In this document: piece after piece, positions 1-4,991 of the stretch
Numbering within the stretch: position 1 is the first letter of the stretch
How the letters are laid out: each line of letters opens with the position of its first letter
Source of the DNA: Bathyarchaeum sp965602795
GTDB lineage: Archaea > Thermoproteota > Bathyarchaeia > Bathyarchaeales > Bathyarchaeaceae
Direction: 5' to 3'
Assembly (NCBI GenBank): GCA_965602795.1
Contig: CBFCZR010000044.1
Span: 1-11,763 of the forward strand
DNA length: 11,763 nucleotides
Translations under genes and position numbers: made by a program
Notes under the pieces: generated by a model
What the model was told of the DNA's origin: nothing
Database searches by the model: none
The model's input: only the letters and a program-made list of their open reading frames with translations

Positions 1-12
1 TTCAAACACCAT
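1..12 (-). CDS. 5' end of a gene leaving the window on the left (product unknown)
   Basis: On the minus strand an ATG at 12-10 is followed by three sense codons (M-V-F-E) before the window ends. It is preceded by GGAGGTGA (19-26), a perfect match to the archaeal anti-Shine-Dalgarno, with six bases between it and the ATG. That arrangement is the only support for a gene here. Nothing can be said about the product. It runs in the same direction as the zincin gene at 326-850 but is separated from it by over 300 bases of AT-rich DNA, so it probably has its own promoter (see 62-124). Confidence 0.5.
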
Positions 13-18
13 TAATTT

Positions 19-26
19 TCACCTCC
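19..26 (-). promoter_or_regulatory. Strong Shine-Dalgarno of the leftmost gene
   Basis: The minus strand reads GGAGGTGA, six bases ahead of the ATG at 12-10. It fixes the start of the partial gene. The GAGGT part can also pair with an upstream ACCTC (30-34 read on the minus strand), so the site could be masked by a small hairpin. Confidence 0.6.
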
Positions 27-124
27 CTCGAGGTTTCCCTGAAAAAGCGACCTCGCAAAAATCAAATAAGATTTGCGCACCTGAAAATAGAGGCAAAAAA
101 CGCTTTTTTCACAAATTTAAATCT

Positions 125-233
125 AATTTTAGGTTATTACCTCAAAAAAATTAATATTCACTCTTTTGAAGCAAAATAAGCTGTTTTTATTGACCTATTT
201 GTAACTTGACACTCAATTTTGGCTTATTACCCG
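125..233. repeat. Pair of imperfect direct repeats, partly palindromic (125-143 and 215-233)
   Basis: AATTTTAGGTTATTACCTC (125-143) and AATTTTGGCTTATTACCCG (215-233) match at 15 of 19 positions by hand alignment and lie exactly 90 bp apart. The first copy contains AGGT-TATT-ACCT, a short inverted repeat; the second keeps it with one mismatch. They could be operators for a dimeric regulator, or chance similarity in AT-rich DNA. Confidence 0.35.
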
Positions 234-325
234 AATTACTTTTGAATTCATGATAATTCAGATAACTATTGTTGTTTGCTGCTCAATAATAAACTGTTTA
301 ATGGAACAATGGATGCAACTGCAAC

Positions 326-850
326 CTAAATGGAAAATAGCATCTTTTGGATGCTGTGCACCTTCTGAGTGTTCGTGTTTTGGTGGCGAATGAAGATGCT
401 GAAGTATTTCTTTGTAAGCTTCCTCACTTTGCTTTCATTACTATCATATTTCACATGGAGAAGCTCATGTATCAAAGCAGCCATAGCTCTACTTTTGAGA
501 TAAAAACGAACTTTCTCTTTCTTGTGATCCTGCAACTTTTTCTGGAGAAAGCTTCGCTTTTTGGGAAAAATGAGGATTACGCCCTCATTGTTGCATCTTC
601 CAGCAACGGACTTGCCATTTTCTTTTTGAAACGGAAAAACCCTGACCTGAATATCCTTGACAGCAGTTTTCTCAATCTTTTCTCTCTTGATTATCCAGTC
701 TAGGAATCGCTGGAATATCGGTTTTCTTAAAGTCTCAGAAACTACTGACGCATAATTTTTGTAAAAATGCAGTCCCTTCTCTGGGCAACTCTCAACTTTT
801 TTGGGGTTTGAAACCACTCTAATTTTACTTGACAGCCTGCTCATTTTCAT
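326..850 (-). CDS. Zincin-like putative metalloprotease (HExxH), small cytosolic protein
   Basis: From the ATG at 850 the protein has 174 residues. Its key feature is H-E-L-L-H at residues 128-132, the zinc-binding and catalytic signature of zincin metallopeptidases, followed by a charged helix in which E139 could be the third ligand. A basic middle part with predicted beta strands precedes it. No signal peptide or membrane segment is visible, so a cytosolic role is likely. The frame stays open upstream to an ATG at 934, but a TATA-like stretch (916-928) lies inside those extra codons and a second one (881-894) lies just downstream, so a start at 850 (or 844) fits better. I do not recognise a named family; the motif-based assignment is fairly firm, while substrate and activity are unknown. 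Its neighbour on the same strand is the Cas2/ChrB-like gene, 134 bases upstream. Confidence 0.72.
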   Translation of the reverse strand: MKMSRLSSKIRVVSNPKKVESCPEKGLHFYKNYASVVSETLRKPIFQRFLDWIIKREKIEKTAVKDIQVRVFPFQKENGKSVAGRCNNEGVILIFPKKRSFLQKKLQDHKKEKVRFYLKSRAMAALIHELLHVKYDSNESKVRKLTKKYFSIFIRHQNTNTQKVHSIQKMLFSI

Positions 851-880
851 CCTACACGGGCGACTGATTCGGCGGGAAGC

Positions 881-928
881 TAAAAGATATAGAATTCCCG
901 ACGTTTTTGGCGATTCTATATATAATAT
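881..928 (-). promoter_or_regulatory. TATA-like boxes ahead of the zincin gene
   Basis: On the minus strand ATATTATATATAG (916-928) and TTCTATATCTTTTA (881-894) both resemble archaeal TATA boxes. They would give transcript starts near 895 and 862, leaving leaders of about 45 or 12 bases before the ATG at 850. Either argues against the upstream in-frame ATG at 934. Confidence 0.45.
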
Positions 929-984
929 GGTCATCAGTGCATTTAACCATTATCAAAAGGGTTTTAGACACTAACGATCATACT

Positions 985-1737
985 TCATTCTTGTTGCCGT
1001 TGAATAAGGGAGTTAACCTTTCTTAGAGCATGATATGCCCTCATTAGCTTTCTCGAAAAGTCTATTTTAAGCCATGCTTCATAGAATGCGGCGACCTTCT
1101 TCAGAGTTGAGAATCTCCGTCTGATTCTAGAAAAACGGTCACGTAACAGCCCTAATTCATTTCCATCGCGGGCTTTCATGTAGAGTTCTTTGCAGGACCC
1201 CACAATCTTAACGGCTTCTTTTTCAATGTGTTCTCTAGTTTCTTGTAGAAGTCTTTTAGCCGATTCTCTGTTTACGATTACTACTCGTGAGATAATTTTT
1301 ACGTCCCCTTGGAGTGCTCTGATGAAGTTAGCGAATTTCAAGGCGTCAACCAGTTTCTGTTCTTTGTCATAGAATCGGTGTTTCTGGCAAAAGGCGTAGA
1401 CGGAACGGCGTAAACGTATACATGGTGCCCTTCTAAGAAAATTTTTTACTTTCTCCCTGTTGGCTCCTTTGGGCAGCTTAAACATCACTAACACCAAGCT
1501 TCCGAACCCCGTGAACTCCCTTTTTTTAGCCAAGCGTGGATTCTTGATTTCTCTTAGCCGCTTCAGGAGTATAGGCTGATTGTTCTCCAGAATTTTTAGG
1601 ACTCTGTGGGCTTTCTTTTTGTCTATTTTCCAGAATGCTCTATGTAGCTGTTGACAGCCAAGTGCCTTTAAACGGCGGGGAATGGTGCTTCTGTGCTTAG
1701 ATTCTATGGGAGCTCTATACACCACATATAGGACCAT
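985..1737 (-). CDS. Tandem Cas2-like / ChrB-N-like ferredoxin-fold protein
   Basis: The protein has 250 residues from the ATG at 1737. Residues 1-65 have the rhythm of a Cas2-type ferredoxin-like fold: a first strand (VLYVVYRAP), a helix with RRLKALGC, a second strand (QLHRAFWKID) and a long helix (44-66). The acidic residue that normally ends strand 1 in Cas2 nucleases is replaced (YRAP), so Cas2-like catalysis is unlikely. Residues 79-245 resemble the N-terminal region of ChrB/PaaX-like proteins: LVLVMFKLP, LRRAPCIRLRRSVYAF, then a helical end with FSRIRRRFSTLKK and a late IDF. The protein is rich in Lys and Arg, which suggests nucleic-acid binding. A GTG at 1755 is in frame, but the TATA candidate at 1766-1779 would place the transcript start downstream of it, hence my choice of 1737. 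Its 3' neighbour is the zincin gene and its 5' neighbour the GIY-YIG gene. The fold assignment is my reading of sequence patterns; function is unknown. Confidence 0.6.
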   Translation of the reverse strand: MVLYVVYRAPIESKHRSTIPRRLKALGCQQLHRAFWKIDKKKAHRVLKILENNQPILLKRLREIKNPRLAKKREFTGFGSLVLVMFKLPKGANREKVKNFLRRAPCIRLRRSVYAFCQKHRFYDKEQKLVDALKFANFIRALQGDVKIISRVVIVNRESAKRLLQETREHIEKEAVKIVGSCKELYMKARDGNELGLLRDRFSRIRRRFSTLKKVAAFYEAWLKIDFSRKLMRAYHALRKVNSLIQRQQE

Positions 1738-1765
1738 GGTTCTCGTAGCCCTCACAGCTTCTCAG

Positions 1766-1779
1766 CTTTTATCTTTTCC
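1766..1779 (-). promoter_or_regulatory. TATA-like box ahead of the Cas2/ChrB-like gene
   Basis: The minus strand reads GGAAAAGATAAAAG. A start about 25 bases downstream falls near 1745, giving a leader of under 10 bases before the ATG at 1737. The element lies in the 83-base gap after the GIY-YIG gene, so the gene can be transcribed independently. Confidence 0.4.
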
Positions 1780-1820
1780 CATCTCAGCGGTTTACCTGTT
1801 CACTCACTTTACAGCTTTAA

Positions 1821-2084
1821 TTAAGAATCATCTGGTTTGCTGTTACTGTTTATCAACTGCTGCTTTCTGTTGTGGCTGAACTTTTTGATTCGCCTTTCTC
1901 GCCTCATAGCCTCGCCGCGGCTCTCAAACTTTTCCGTGTAAACCAGTTTTTCAGGCTCGTGTATTCTGGTGTATCTTGCTCCTCGTCCTTTCTTGTGCAT
2001 TTCAAATCGTTTTTCCGCGTCTTTTGCGTGTCCAGTGTAGTAGCTGCCGTCCTTGCAGCGGAGAATGTAAACATAGTAGGACAA
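1821..2084 (-). CDS. GIY-YIG nuclease-superfamily protein (UPF0213/YhbQ type)
   Basis: This 87-residue single-domain protein has the GIY-YIG layout: YVYIL at 4-8 (the GIY strand), YYTG at 15-18 (the YIG strand), an Arg helix around R26, GRGARYT at 34-40, and the family's EAMRRERRIKK helix at 58-68 containing the probable metal-binding Glu (E63). Length and spacing match the stand-alone UPF0213 group, which occurs in bacteria and archaea; for members studied in bacteria a DNA-nuclease or repair-linked role has been proposed. The start is TTG at 2084: an in-frame stop lies four codons upstream, and GAGGG sits seven bases ahead of the TTG. The tail is hydrophilic. A TATA candidate lies at 2131-2140. 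The family call is secure; the substrate is not known. Confidence 0.88.
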   Translation of the reverse strand: MSYYVYILRCKDGSYYTGHAKDAEKRFEMHKKGRGARYTRIHEPEKLVYTEKFESRGEAMRRERRIKKFSHNRKQQLINSNSKPDDS

Positions 2085-2130
2085 TCGTATCCCTCAAGAG
2101 CTAACAAACAATTCTGTGTTCTCTCTTAAA

Positions 2131-2140
2131 AAAATTATAC
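2131..2140 (-). promoter_or_regulatory. TATA box ahead of the GIY-YIG gene
   Basis: The minus strand reads GTATAATTTT. A start near 2110 would leave a leader of about 25 bases that contains the GAGGG ribosome-binding sequence in front of the TTG start at 2084. Confidence 0.45.
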
Positions 2141-2226
2141 CCAACAAAGCACACACCCACTATTGCATAATGGTTTTCTTTTTCAATCACGCTTCCAGAT
2201 TAAACAAGACTCTAATTTTACCGTCA

Positions 2227-2239
2227 ATGTACCGTACAT
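2227..2239. promoter_or_regulatory. 13-bp palindrome, candidate operator of the winged-helix gene
   Basis: ATGTAC-C-GTACAT is a perfect inverted repeat with 6-bp arms and a single central base. It ends about seven bases before the TATA-like stretch at 2246-2254 and lies 48 bases upstream of the winged-helix ATG. A small dimeric winged-helix regulator commonly binds such a site next to its own promoter, so autoregulation is an obvious possibility, not shown here. Confidence 0.45.
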
Positions 2240-2245
2240 GGAAAG

Positions 2246-2254
2246 CTTTTAATC
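2246..2254 (+). promoter_or_regulatory. TATA-like box of the winged-helix gene
   Basis: CTTTTAATC, preceded by the purine-rich GGAAAG that could act as a BRE, predicts a transcript start near 2275. That leaves only about 12 bases before the ATG at 2287, matching the absence of a Shine-Dalgarno there. Confidence 0.4.
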
Positions 2255-2286
2255 ATACATTACAATACTATCCAACGAAAACCAAA

Positions 2287-2535
2287 ATGACGTTCAATGT
2301 AAACGTTGAGAAACTGCCCAGAAAGGTTCTGGAAACTGCGGTTAAACTAAATGATCCGCTAAAAAAAATTTACATAACCCTGTACTCCTATGGTGAACCT
2401 GCAACACCAAAAGAAATAGCCAAAAAGCTGGGATACGCACGGGCATACATCCACATGCGGCTGTGCCAGCTTGAATCCATGGGTTTAGCTAAACGAATTG
2501 AGGAAAAAAGAAGAGTTAGATTTGAAGCAATTTAG
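2287..2535 (+). CDS. Small winged-helix DNA-binding protein
   Basis: From the ATG at 2287 the product is 82 residues. After an N-terminal helix (8-21) comes a single winged helix-turn-helix: helix 1 around 23-35, helix 2 PKEIAKKLGY (41-50), a recognition helix ARAYIHMRLCQLESMG (51-66), and a short basic wing (LAKRIEEKRRVRFEAI) that closes the protein. There is no ligand-binding domain, so it would act as a minimal, probably dimeric regulator. The frame extends upstream to an ATG at 2116, but that stretch lacks protein character and includes the promoter and palindrome, so 2287 is preferred. It is followed after 99 bases by the CxxC protein gene, with which it may share a transcript. The DNA-binding call is solid; target genes are unknown apart from the possible operator at 2227-2239. 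Confidence 0.82.
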   Translation: MTFNVNVEKLPRKVLETAVKLNDPLKKIYITLYSYGEPATPKEIAKKLGYARAYIHMRLCQLESMGLAKRIEEKRRVRFEAI

Positions 2536-2634
2536 CGCCCTTTATTCTTGTAACAATCTAATGTGCACAGATAATCATGAAGACTGGAAAAATTGAAATA
2601 CACGTAAAAGTCTTGAAGATTACGGGGGAAGCTG

Positions 2635-3087
2635 ATGAAGGACATAGTGGATGCCCGTTTGAATGATCTGGTTTCGAGAACAATAGAAGTTTACAACAGA
2701 TATCGAAGCCCCGAGGCAACAGCAAAGCTTGTTGGCATACAAAAAGACGGCTTCATCATCGAGTTTAAGGGACCTTTCTGCCAGAGTTGCGGCGTAAACG
2801 ACTACTTTGAAGACTTCATCCACGAGCTAGATGACATCAGCAGTGCCTTCAGTGTGGAAGTGGAGGCAACTGAACCGGCGGGTCCACAAAGTTACAGAGT
2901 AAGATACGGGGTCAAAAACCATTTTTCTGTTGCTGATGTTGATGGCGAGGAGCTTTTCCGAGACTTTCTCCAAGACAAAGGCTTATCCTTCAAAGATTAC
3001 CTTGCATCTAACTCCTGCACAAAAGACATGATTATGTTCCACTTCCGAACATGGCTGTTTGAAAGAAAACCGCGCTCCAAAAAATAG
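2635..3087 (+). CDS. Conserved archaeal-type CxxC protein with NifU-like layout
   Basis: The 150-residue product starts at the ATG at 2635 behind GGGGGA (2623-2628). After an N-terminal helix, residues 29-46 form two strands ending in IIEFKGPF, then C49-Q-S-C52, then an amphipathic helix (55-66) and another strand (72-80, FSVEVEATE). This order, strands-CxxC-helix-strand, is that of the NifU C-terminal scaffold domain, but overall similarity is too weak to assert homology. The remaining part (100-145) is helical with aromatic residues and one more Cys (C128). CxxC could bind a metal or an Fe-S cluster, or be redox active. No signal or membrane segment is seen. It follows the winged-helix gene, which may regulate it. 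I do not recognise a named family; that it is a real gene is likely from its start signal and composition. Confidence 0.7.
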   Translation: MKDIVDARLNDLVSRTIEVYNRYRSPEATAKLVGIQKDGFIIEFKGPFCQSCGVNDYFEDFIHELDDISSAFSVEVEATEPAGPQSYRVRYGVKNHFSVADVDGEELFRDFLQDKGLSFKDYLASNSCTKDMIMFHFRTWLFERKPRSKK

Positions 3088-3136
3088 GTTCACTTTCGGT
3101 TACTTAGAAGCTTAACTCTAGGTCAATATTCTTGAG

Positions 3137-3145
3137 TTTTATTTA
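3137..3145 (+). promoter_or_regulatory. TATA-like box ahead of the small membrane protein
   Basis: TTTTATTTA lies about 45 bases upstream of the ATG at 3189 and predicts a start near 3167. Its position gives some support to a short gene in this gap. Confidence 0.35.
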
Positions 3146-3188
3146 GTATTCCTAACTCTTTTACGGGCAAGAAAGGTTCGTATGGGTT

Positions 3189-3374
3189 ATGAAGCACACA
3201 AAGCTGTTTTGGACCTTAGGTTGCTGGGTATCGCTGTTTCTTGTCTCCGTGTACCATAATCTCATCTGCAGTTATGAGACATTTTTCCCAGTGTGGTATG
3301 CCACGTTTATTGTCTGGTTTACCGGGGTTGTGGCACTTTCGTCTCTAGTCAAAAGCAGCGACTTTGAAGCCTAA
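3189..3374 (+). CDS. Possible small two-helix membrane protein
   Basis: The 61-residue frame reads like a small membrane protein: a basic start (MKHTK), a hydrophobic segment around 7-24, a short aromatic-rich polar loop (SYETFFPVW), a second hydrophobic segment around 36-53 and a charged tail (VKSSDFEA). A TATA-like box at 3137-3145 is well placed. Against it, the only Shine-Dalgarno-like sequence (AAGG, 3173-3176) lies 12 bases away and better suits another ATG at 3182, which opens a 25-codon frame ending at 3259. The gene would converge with the methyltransferase gene, ending 16 bases from its stop. I do not recognise it and regard it as plausible, not established. Confidence 0.42.
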   Translation: MKHTKLFWTLGCWVSLFLVSVYHNLICSYETFFPVWYATFIVWFTGVVALSSLVKSSDFEA

Positions 3375-3390
3375 TCTTGGGTCAAAACAT

Positions 3391-3999
3391 TTACCGTTTT
3401 GCTTCAACCAAAACTATGCTCTCAAAGGCAACCTTAACTTGAGCAGCAACCATCGCCCGCAAATCCAATTCACCGAACATCTCTATTGTCCTGTTTACGT
3501 CAGAGAGCGAAGACTGAACAAGCTGAATCCTGCCTCCAGCAGCCAAAAAGTTAGGAGCATCCATTACGAATCGGTCAATTATTCTTCTTCCGTTTTTTCC
3601 ACCCGCCCAAGCTTTCCCAATCCAGCTTTTTTCCTCATCAGGCTCAGAAGGCAGGTACGGCGCATTGAAAACTATCAGACTGAAGCGTTCACTCTGTTTG
3701 ATGGGCTGAAACAGGTCTCCACGCCGAAACTTTATCCTCTCCTTAACGCCGTTAGTTTCCGCGTTTCTGCTCGCGCATTGAAGAGCATACGGGTTTATGT
3801 CAACAGCCAAGACACTTTTCGCCTTTTCCGCGGCCAGCACAGCCAGAATCCCGCAGCCAGTTCCCATATCCAAAACCGTGTCGTATTCTGTAACCCTCAT
3901 CTTTTCAGCAATCAGGAAAGTGTCTTCGGCTGGCTCGTAAACATGCTCATCAACAAGAAAAACTTGGTCTCCAAAATAGACCTTTTTGGGGTAAACCAT
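3391..3999 (-). CDS. Mtq2/HemK2-family protein N5-glutamine methyltransferase
   Basis: This 202-residue class I SAM-dependent methyltransferase is of the short archaeal-eukaryotic HemK2/Mtq2 type, which with Trm112 methylates the GGQ glutamine of the translation termination factor (aRF1 in archaea). Visible marks are YEPAEDTFLI (21-30), typical of this subfamily; motif I VLDMGTGCGI (42-51); the SAM-binding acidic D67; and the active-site loop FNAPYLPSEP (111-120), followed by the family's W...AW.GG..GR..IDRF stretch (126-144). The usual N-P-P-Y is N-A-P-Y here. TTG at 4005 is also in frame, but ATG at 3999 has GGGA at better spacing. The stop of pyrK lies 27 bases upstream, so the two are probably cotranscribed. 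The family is secure; the substrate follows from family knowledge. Confidence 0.87.
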   Translation of the reverse strand: MVYPKKVYFGDQVFLVDEHVYEPAEDTFLIAEKMRVTEYDTVLDMGTGCGILAVLAAEKAKSVLAVDINPYALQCASRNAETNGVKERIKFRRGDLFQPIKQSERFSLIVFNAPYLPSEPDEEKSWIGKAWAGGKNGRRIIDRFVMDAPNFLAAGGRIQLVQSSLSDVNRTIEMFGELDLRAMVAAQVKVAFESIVLVEAKR

Positions 4000-4026
4000 C
4001 CGCAAGTTCCCTGCATCTGTAATTGC

Positions 4027-4884
4027 TTACAGTTTGATTCTTTTTCCTGTGAAGTCCAGCTGAAATTTTCCAAACTCCTCTTTGACGCTTCTCAGCTGCT
4101 CAGAGTTTAGAACTGGTCCGTCTTTGCAGACCCTCAGTTTGCCGATTTGGCAGCTGCCGCACAATCCGATGGCGCAACGCATTATCCGCTCTAGGCTCGC
4201 CTGAAGAGGAACATTATGTTGTTCTGCCAGAAGAAACATGGCGTACATCATCTGTTCTGGACCACAGGTGTAAATCATGTCGAACTTTTCTTTCTTCAAC
4301 CTCTTTTCTACCTGCTCAACAACTAGGCATTCTATTCCGTAGCTTCCATCCTCTGTAGTGAAAACAGTCTCTGAATCTACTCCTGAAAGAATTCTGTCTA
4401 AGCGGTCAAGAAATAGGAGATTATCTTGGCATTTAGCGCCACTCATTAGGGTTATTTTGTCGGCGACTTCTGTAAGCTTTTCAGTTAAGGGCATCAGTGG
4501 CGCAAATCCGGTTCCGCCTCCAACAACCATCACGTTTCCTCCTGCTGGAACAAAGCCGTTACCATATGGTCCCCGTATCCCAATCTGGTCTCCTTTCTCT
4601 TTATGATTAAGGGCTCTGCTGGCTTCTCCCACCCCATTAACAGTTATTGATGAGCGCCCCTCAGAGTTTATGGCTGAAAGACTCATGGGAATCTCATCCA
4701 CTCCGGGTATCCAAACCATAACAAACTGACCTGGCTCAGCCTTTCCGCACAGTTTATCCACAAAAGTGAACGTCTTAACGGTGGGGTTCTCTTTTTTTGC
4801 CTCCACAATTTCTACGATTCTCATACGATTAACAGAATCAAAGGACCGAGGCACTGAGGAGTGTTCTCTCAAATTATGAGGCAT
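4027..4884 (-). CDS. pyrK: Dihydroorotate dehydrogenase B, electron-transfer subunit
   Basis: The 285-residue protein is the FAD/[2Fe-2S] subunit that passes electrons from PyrD to NAD+. Domains in order: a flavin-binding beta-barrel (about 21-112) with IPMSLS (65-70) in the FAD-binding position and RGPYGNGF (104-111); a nucleotide-binding domain with GGGTGFAPL (122-130), TTEDGS (176-181) and CGPE (207-210); and a C-terminal cluster-binding segment with four cysteines, C237, C242, C245 and C253, ending in RVCKDGPVL. The final spacing (seven residues between the last two cysteines) is short compared with the bacterial enzyme. The ATG at 4884 has AGGA five bases upstream, whereas M21 (4824), the usual family start, has no such signal; I keep 4884, giving an N-terminal extension of about 20 residues. 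It follows pyrD after 108 bases and appears to have its own TATA box. Confidence 0.93.
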   Translation of the reverse strand: MPHNLREHSSVPRSFDSVNRMRIVEIVEAKKENPTVKTFTFVDKLCGKAEPGQFVMVWIPGVDEIPMSLSAINSEGRSSITVNGVGEASRALNHKEKGDQIGIRGPYGNGFVPAGGNVMVVGGGTGFAPLMPLTEKLTEVADKITLMSGAKCQDNLLFLDRLDRILSGVDSETVFTTEDGSYGIECLVVEQVEKRLKKEKFDMIYTCGPEQMMYAMFLLAEQHNVPLQASLERIMRCAIGLCGSCQIGKLRVCKDGPVLNSEQLRSVKEEFGKFQLDFTGKRIKL

Positions 4885-4940
4885 TTTTGTCCTAGACCTT
4901 CCTTTCTTGTGTTCTCTTTGTTAACAGATTGACAGCATTC

Positions 4941-4950
4941 AAATATATAG
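4941..4950 (-). promoter_or_regulatory. TATA box for pyrK inside the pyrD-pyrK gap
   Basis: The minus strand reads CTATATATTT, close to an ideal archaeal TATA box. It predicts a start near 4919 and a leader of about 35 bases that contains the AGGA (4890-4893) before the pyrK ATG. pyrK and the methyltransferase gene could thus be expressed separately from pyrD. Confidence 0.55.
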
Positions 4951-4967
4951 CGTGCGTTGAATGTGTG

Positions 4968-4985
4968 ATGGGAATTGAACCCGCA
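4968..4985 (-). other. tRNA T-arm-like sequence (B-box match) between pyrD and pyrK
   Basis: The minus strand reads TGCGGGTTCAATTCCCATC. GGTTCAATTCC fits the B-box/T-loop consensus of tRNA genes, with three G-C pairs able to close the stem. It lies just after the pyrD stop. No acceptor, D or anticodon arm can be assembled from the bases upstream, which are pyrD coding sequence, so it is not a complete tRNA. It may be a relic of one or a coincidence. Confidence 0.3.
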
Positions 4986-4991
4986 TTTCTA

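Larger units (their letters stand above)
13..325. other. AT-rich non-coding region with repeats and promoter-like elements
   Basis: I see no convincing coding frame in these 313 bases. The region holds: an 8-bp palindrome CCTCGAGG (26-33) next to the Shine-Dalgarno of the leftmost gene; a 6-bp inverted repeat CGAGGT/ACCTCG (29-34, 50-55); two minus-strand TATA-like stretches (about 62-75 and 112-124) that could serve the leftmost gene; and two imperfect direct copies of a partly palindromic motif (125-143, 215-233). It probably also contains the terminator of the zincin gene, but no clear stem-loop is visible. Confidence 0.6.

Noticed and set aside
41..110. GAAAAAGCG (41-49) and CGCTTTTTTC (101-110) as an inverted repeat
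   Set aside because: Most of the match is A/T homopolymer in AT-rich DNA and one arm has an extra T, so it is likely chance.
347..703. A 118-codon plus-strand frame opposite the zincin gene
   Set aside because: It lies wholly on the antisense of a frame with a clear HExxH motif, has no start signal, and its translation shows no protein-family character.
1904..2129. Alternative frames on both strands over the GIY-YIG gene
   Set aside because: They overlap the frame that carries the intact GIY-YIG motif set and have no start signals or recognisable content.
2116..2286. N-terminal extension of the winged-helix protein
   Set aside because: The extra 57 codons would cover the palindrome and the TATA-like box, and their translation does not resemble a folded domain.
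2577..2666. A 29-codon frame starting ahead of, and overlapping, the CxxC protein gene
   Set aside because: There is no Shine-Dalgarno ahead of its ATG and no sign of conservation can be judged; it may be only the leader of the following gene.
3364..4110. A 248-codon plus-strand frame across the methyltransferase gene and the end of pyrK
   Set aside because: It is antisense to two unmistakable enzymes; its length reflects the codon use of the real genes, and no motif is visible in it.
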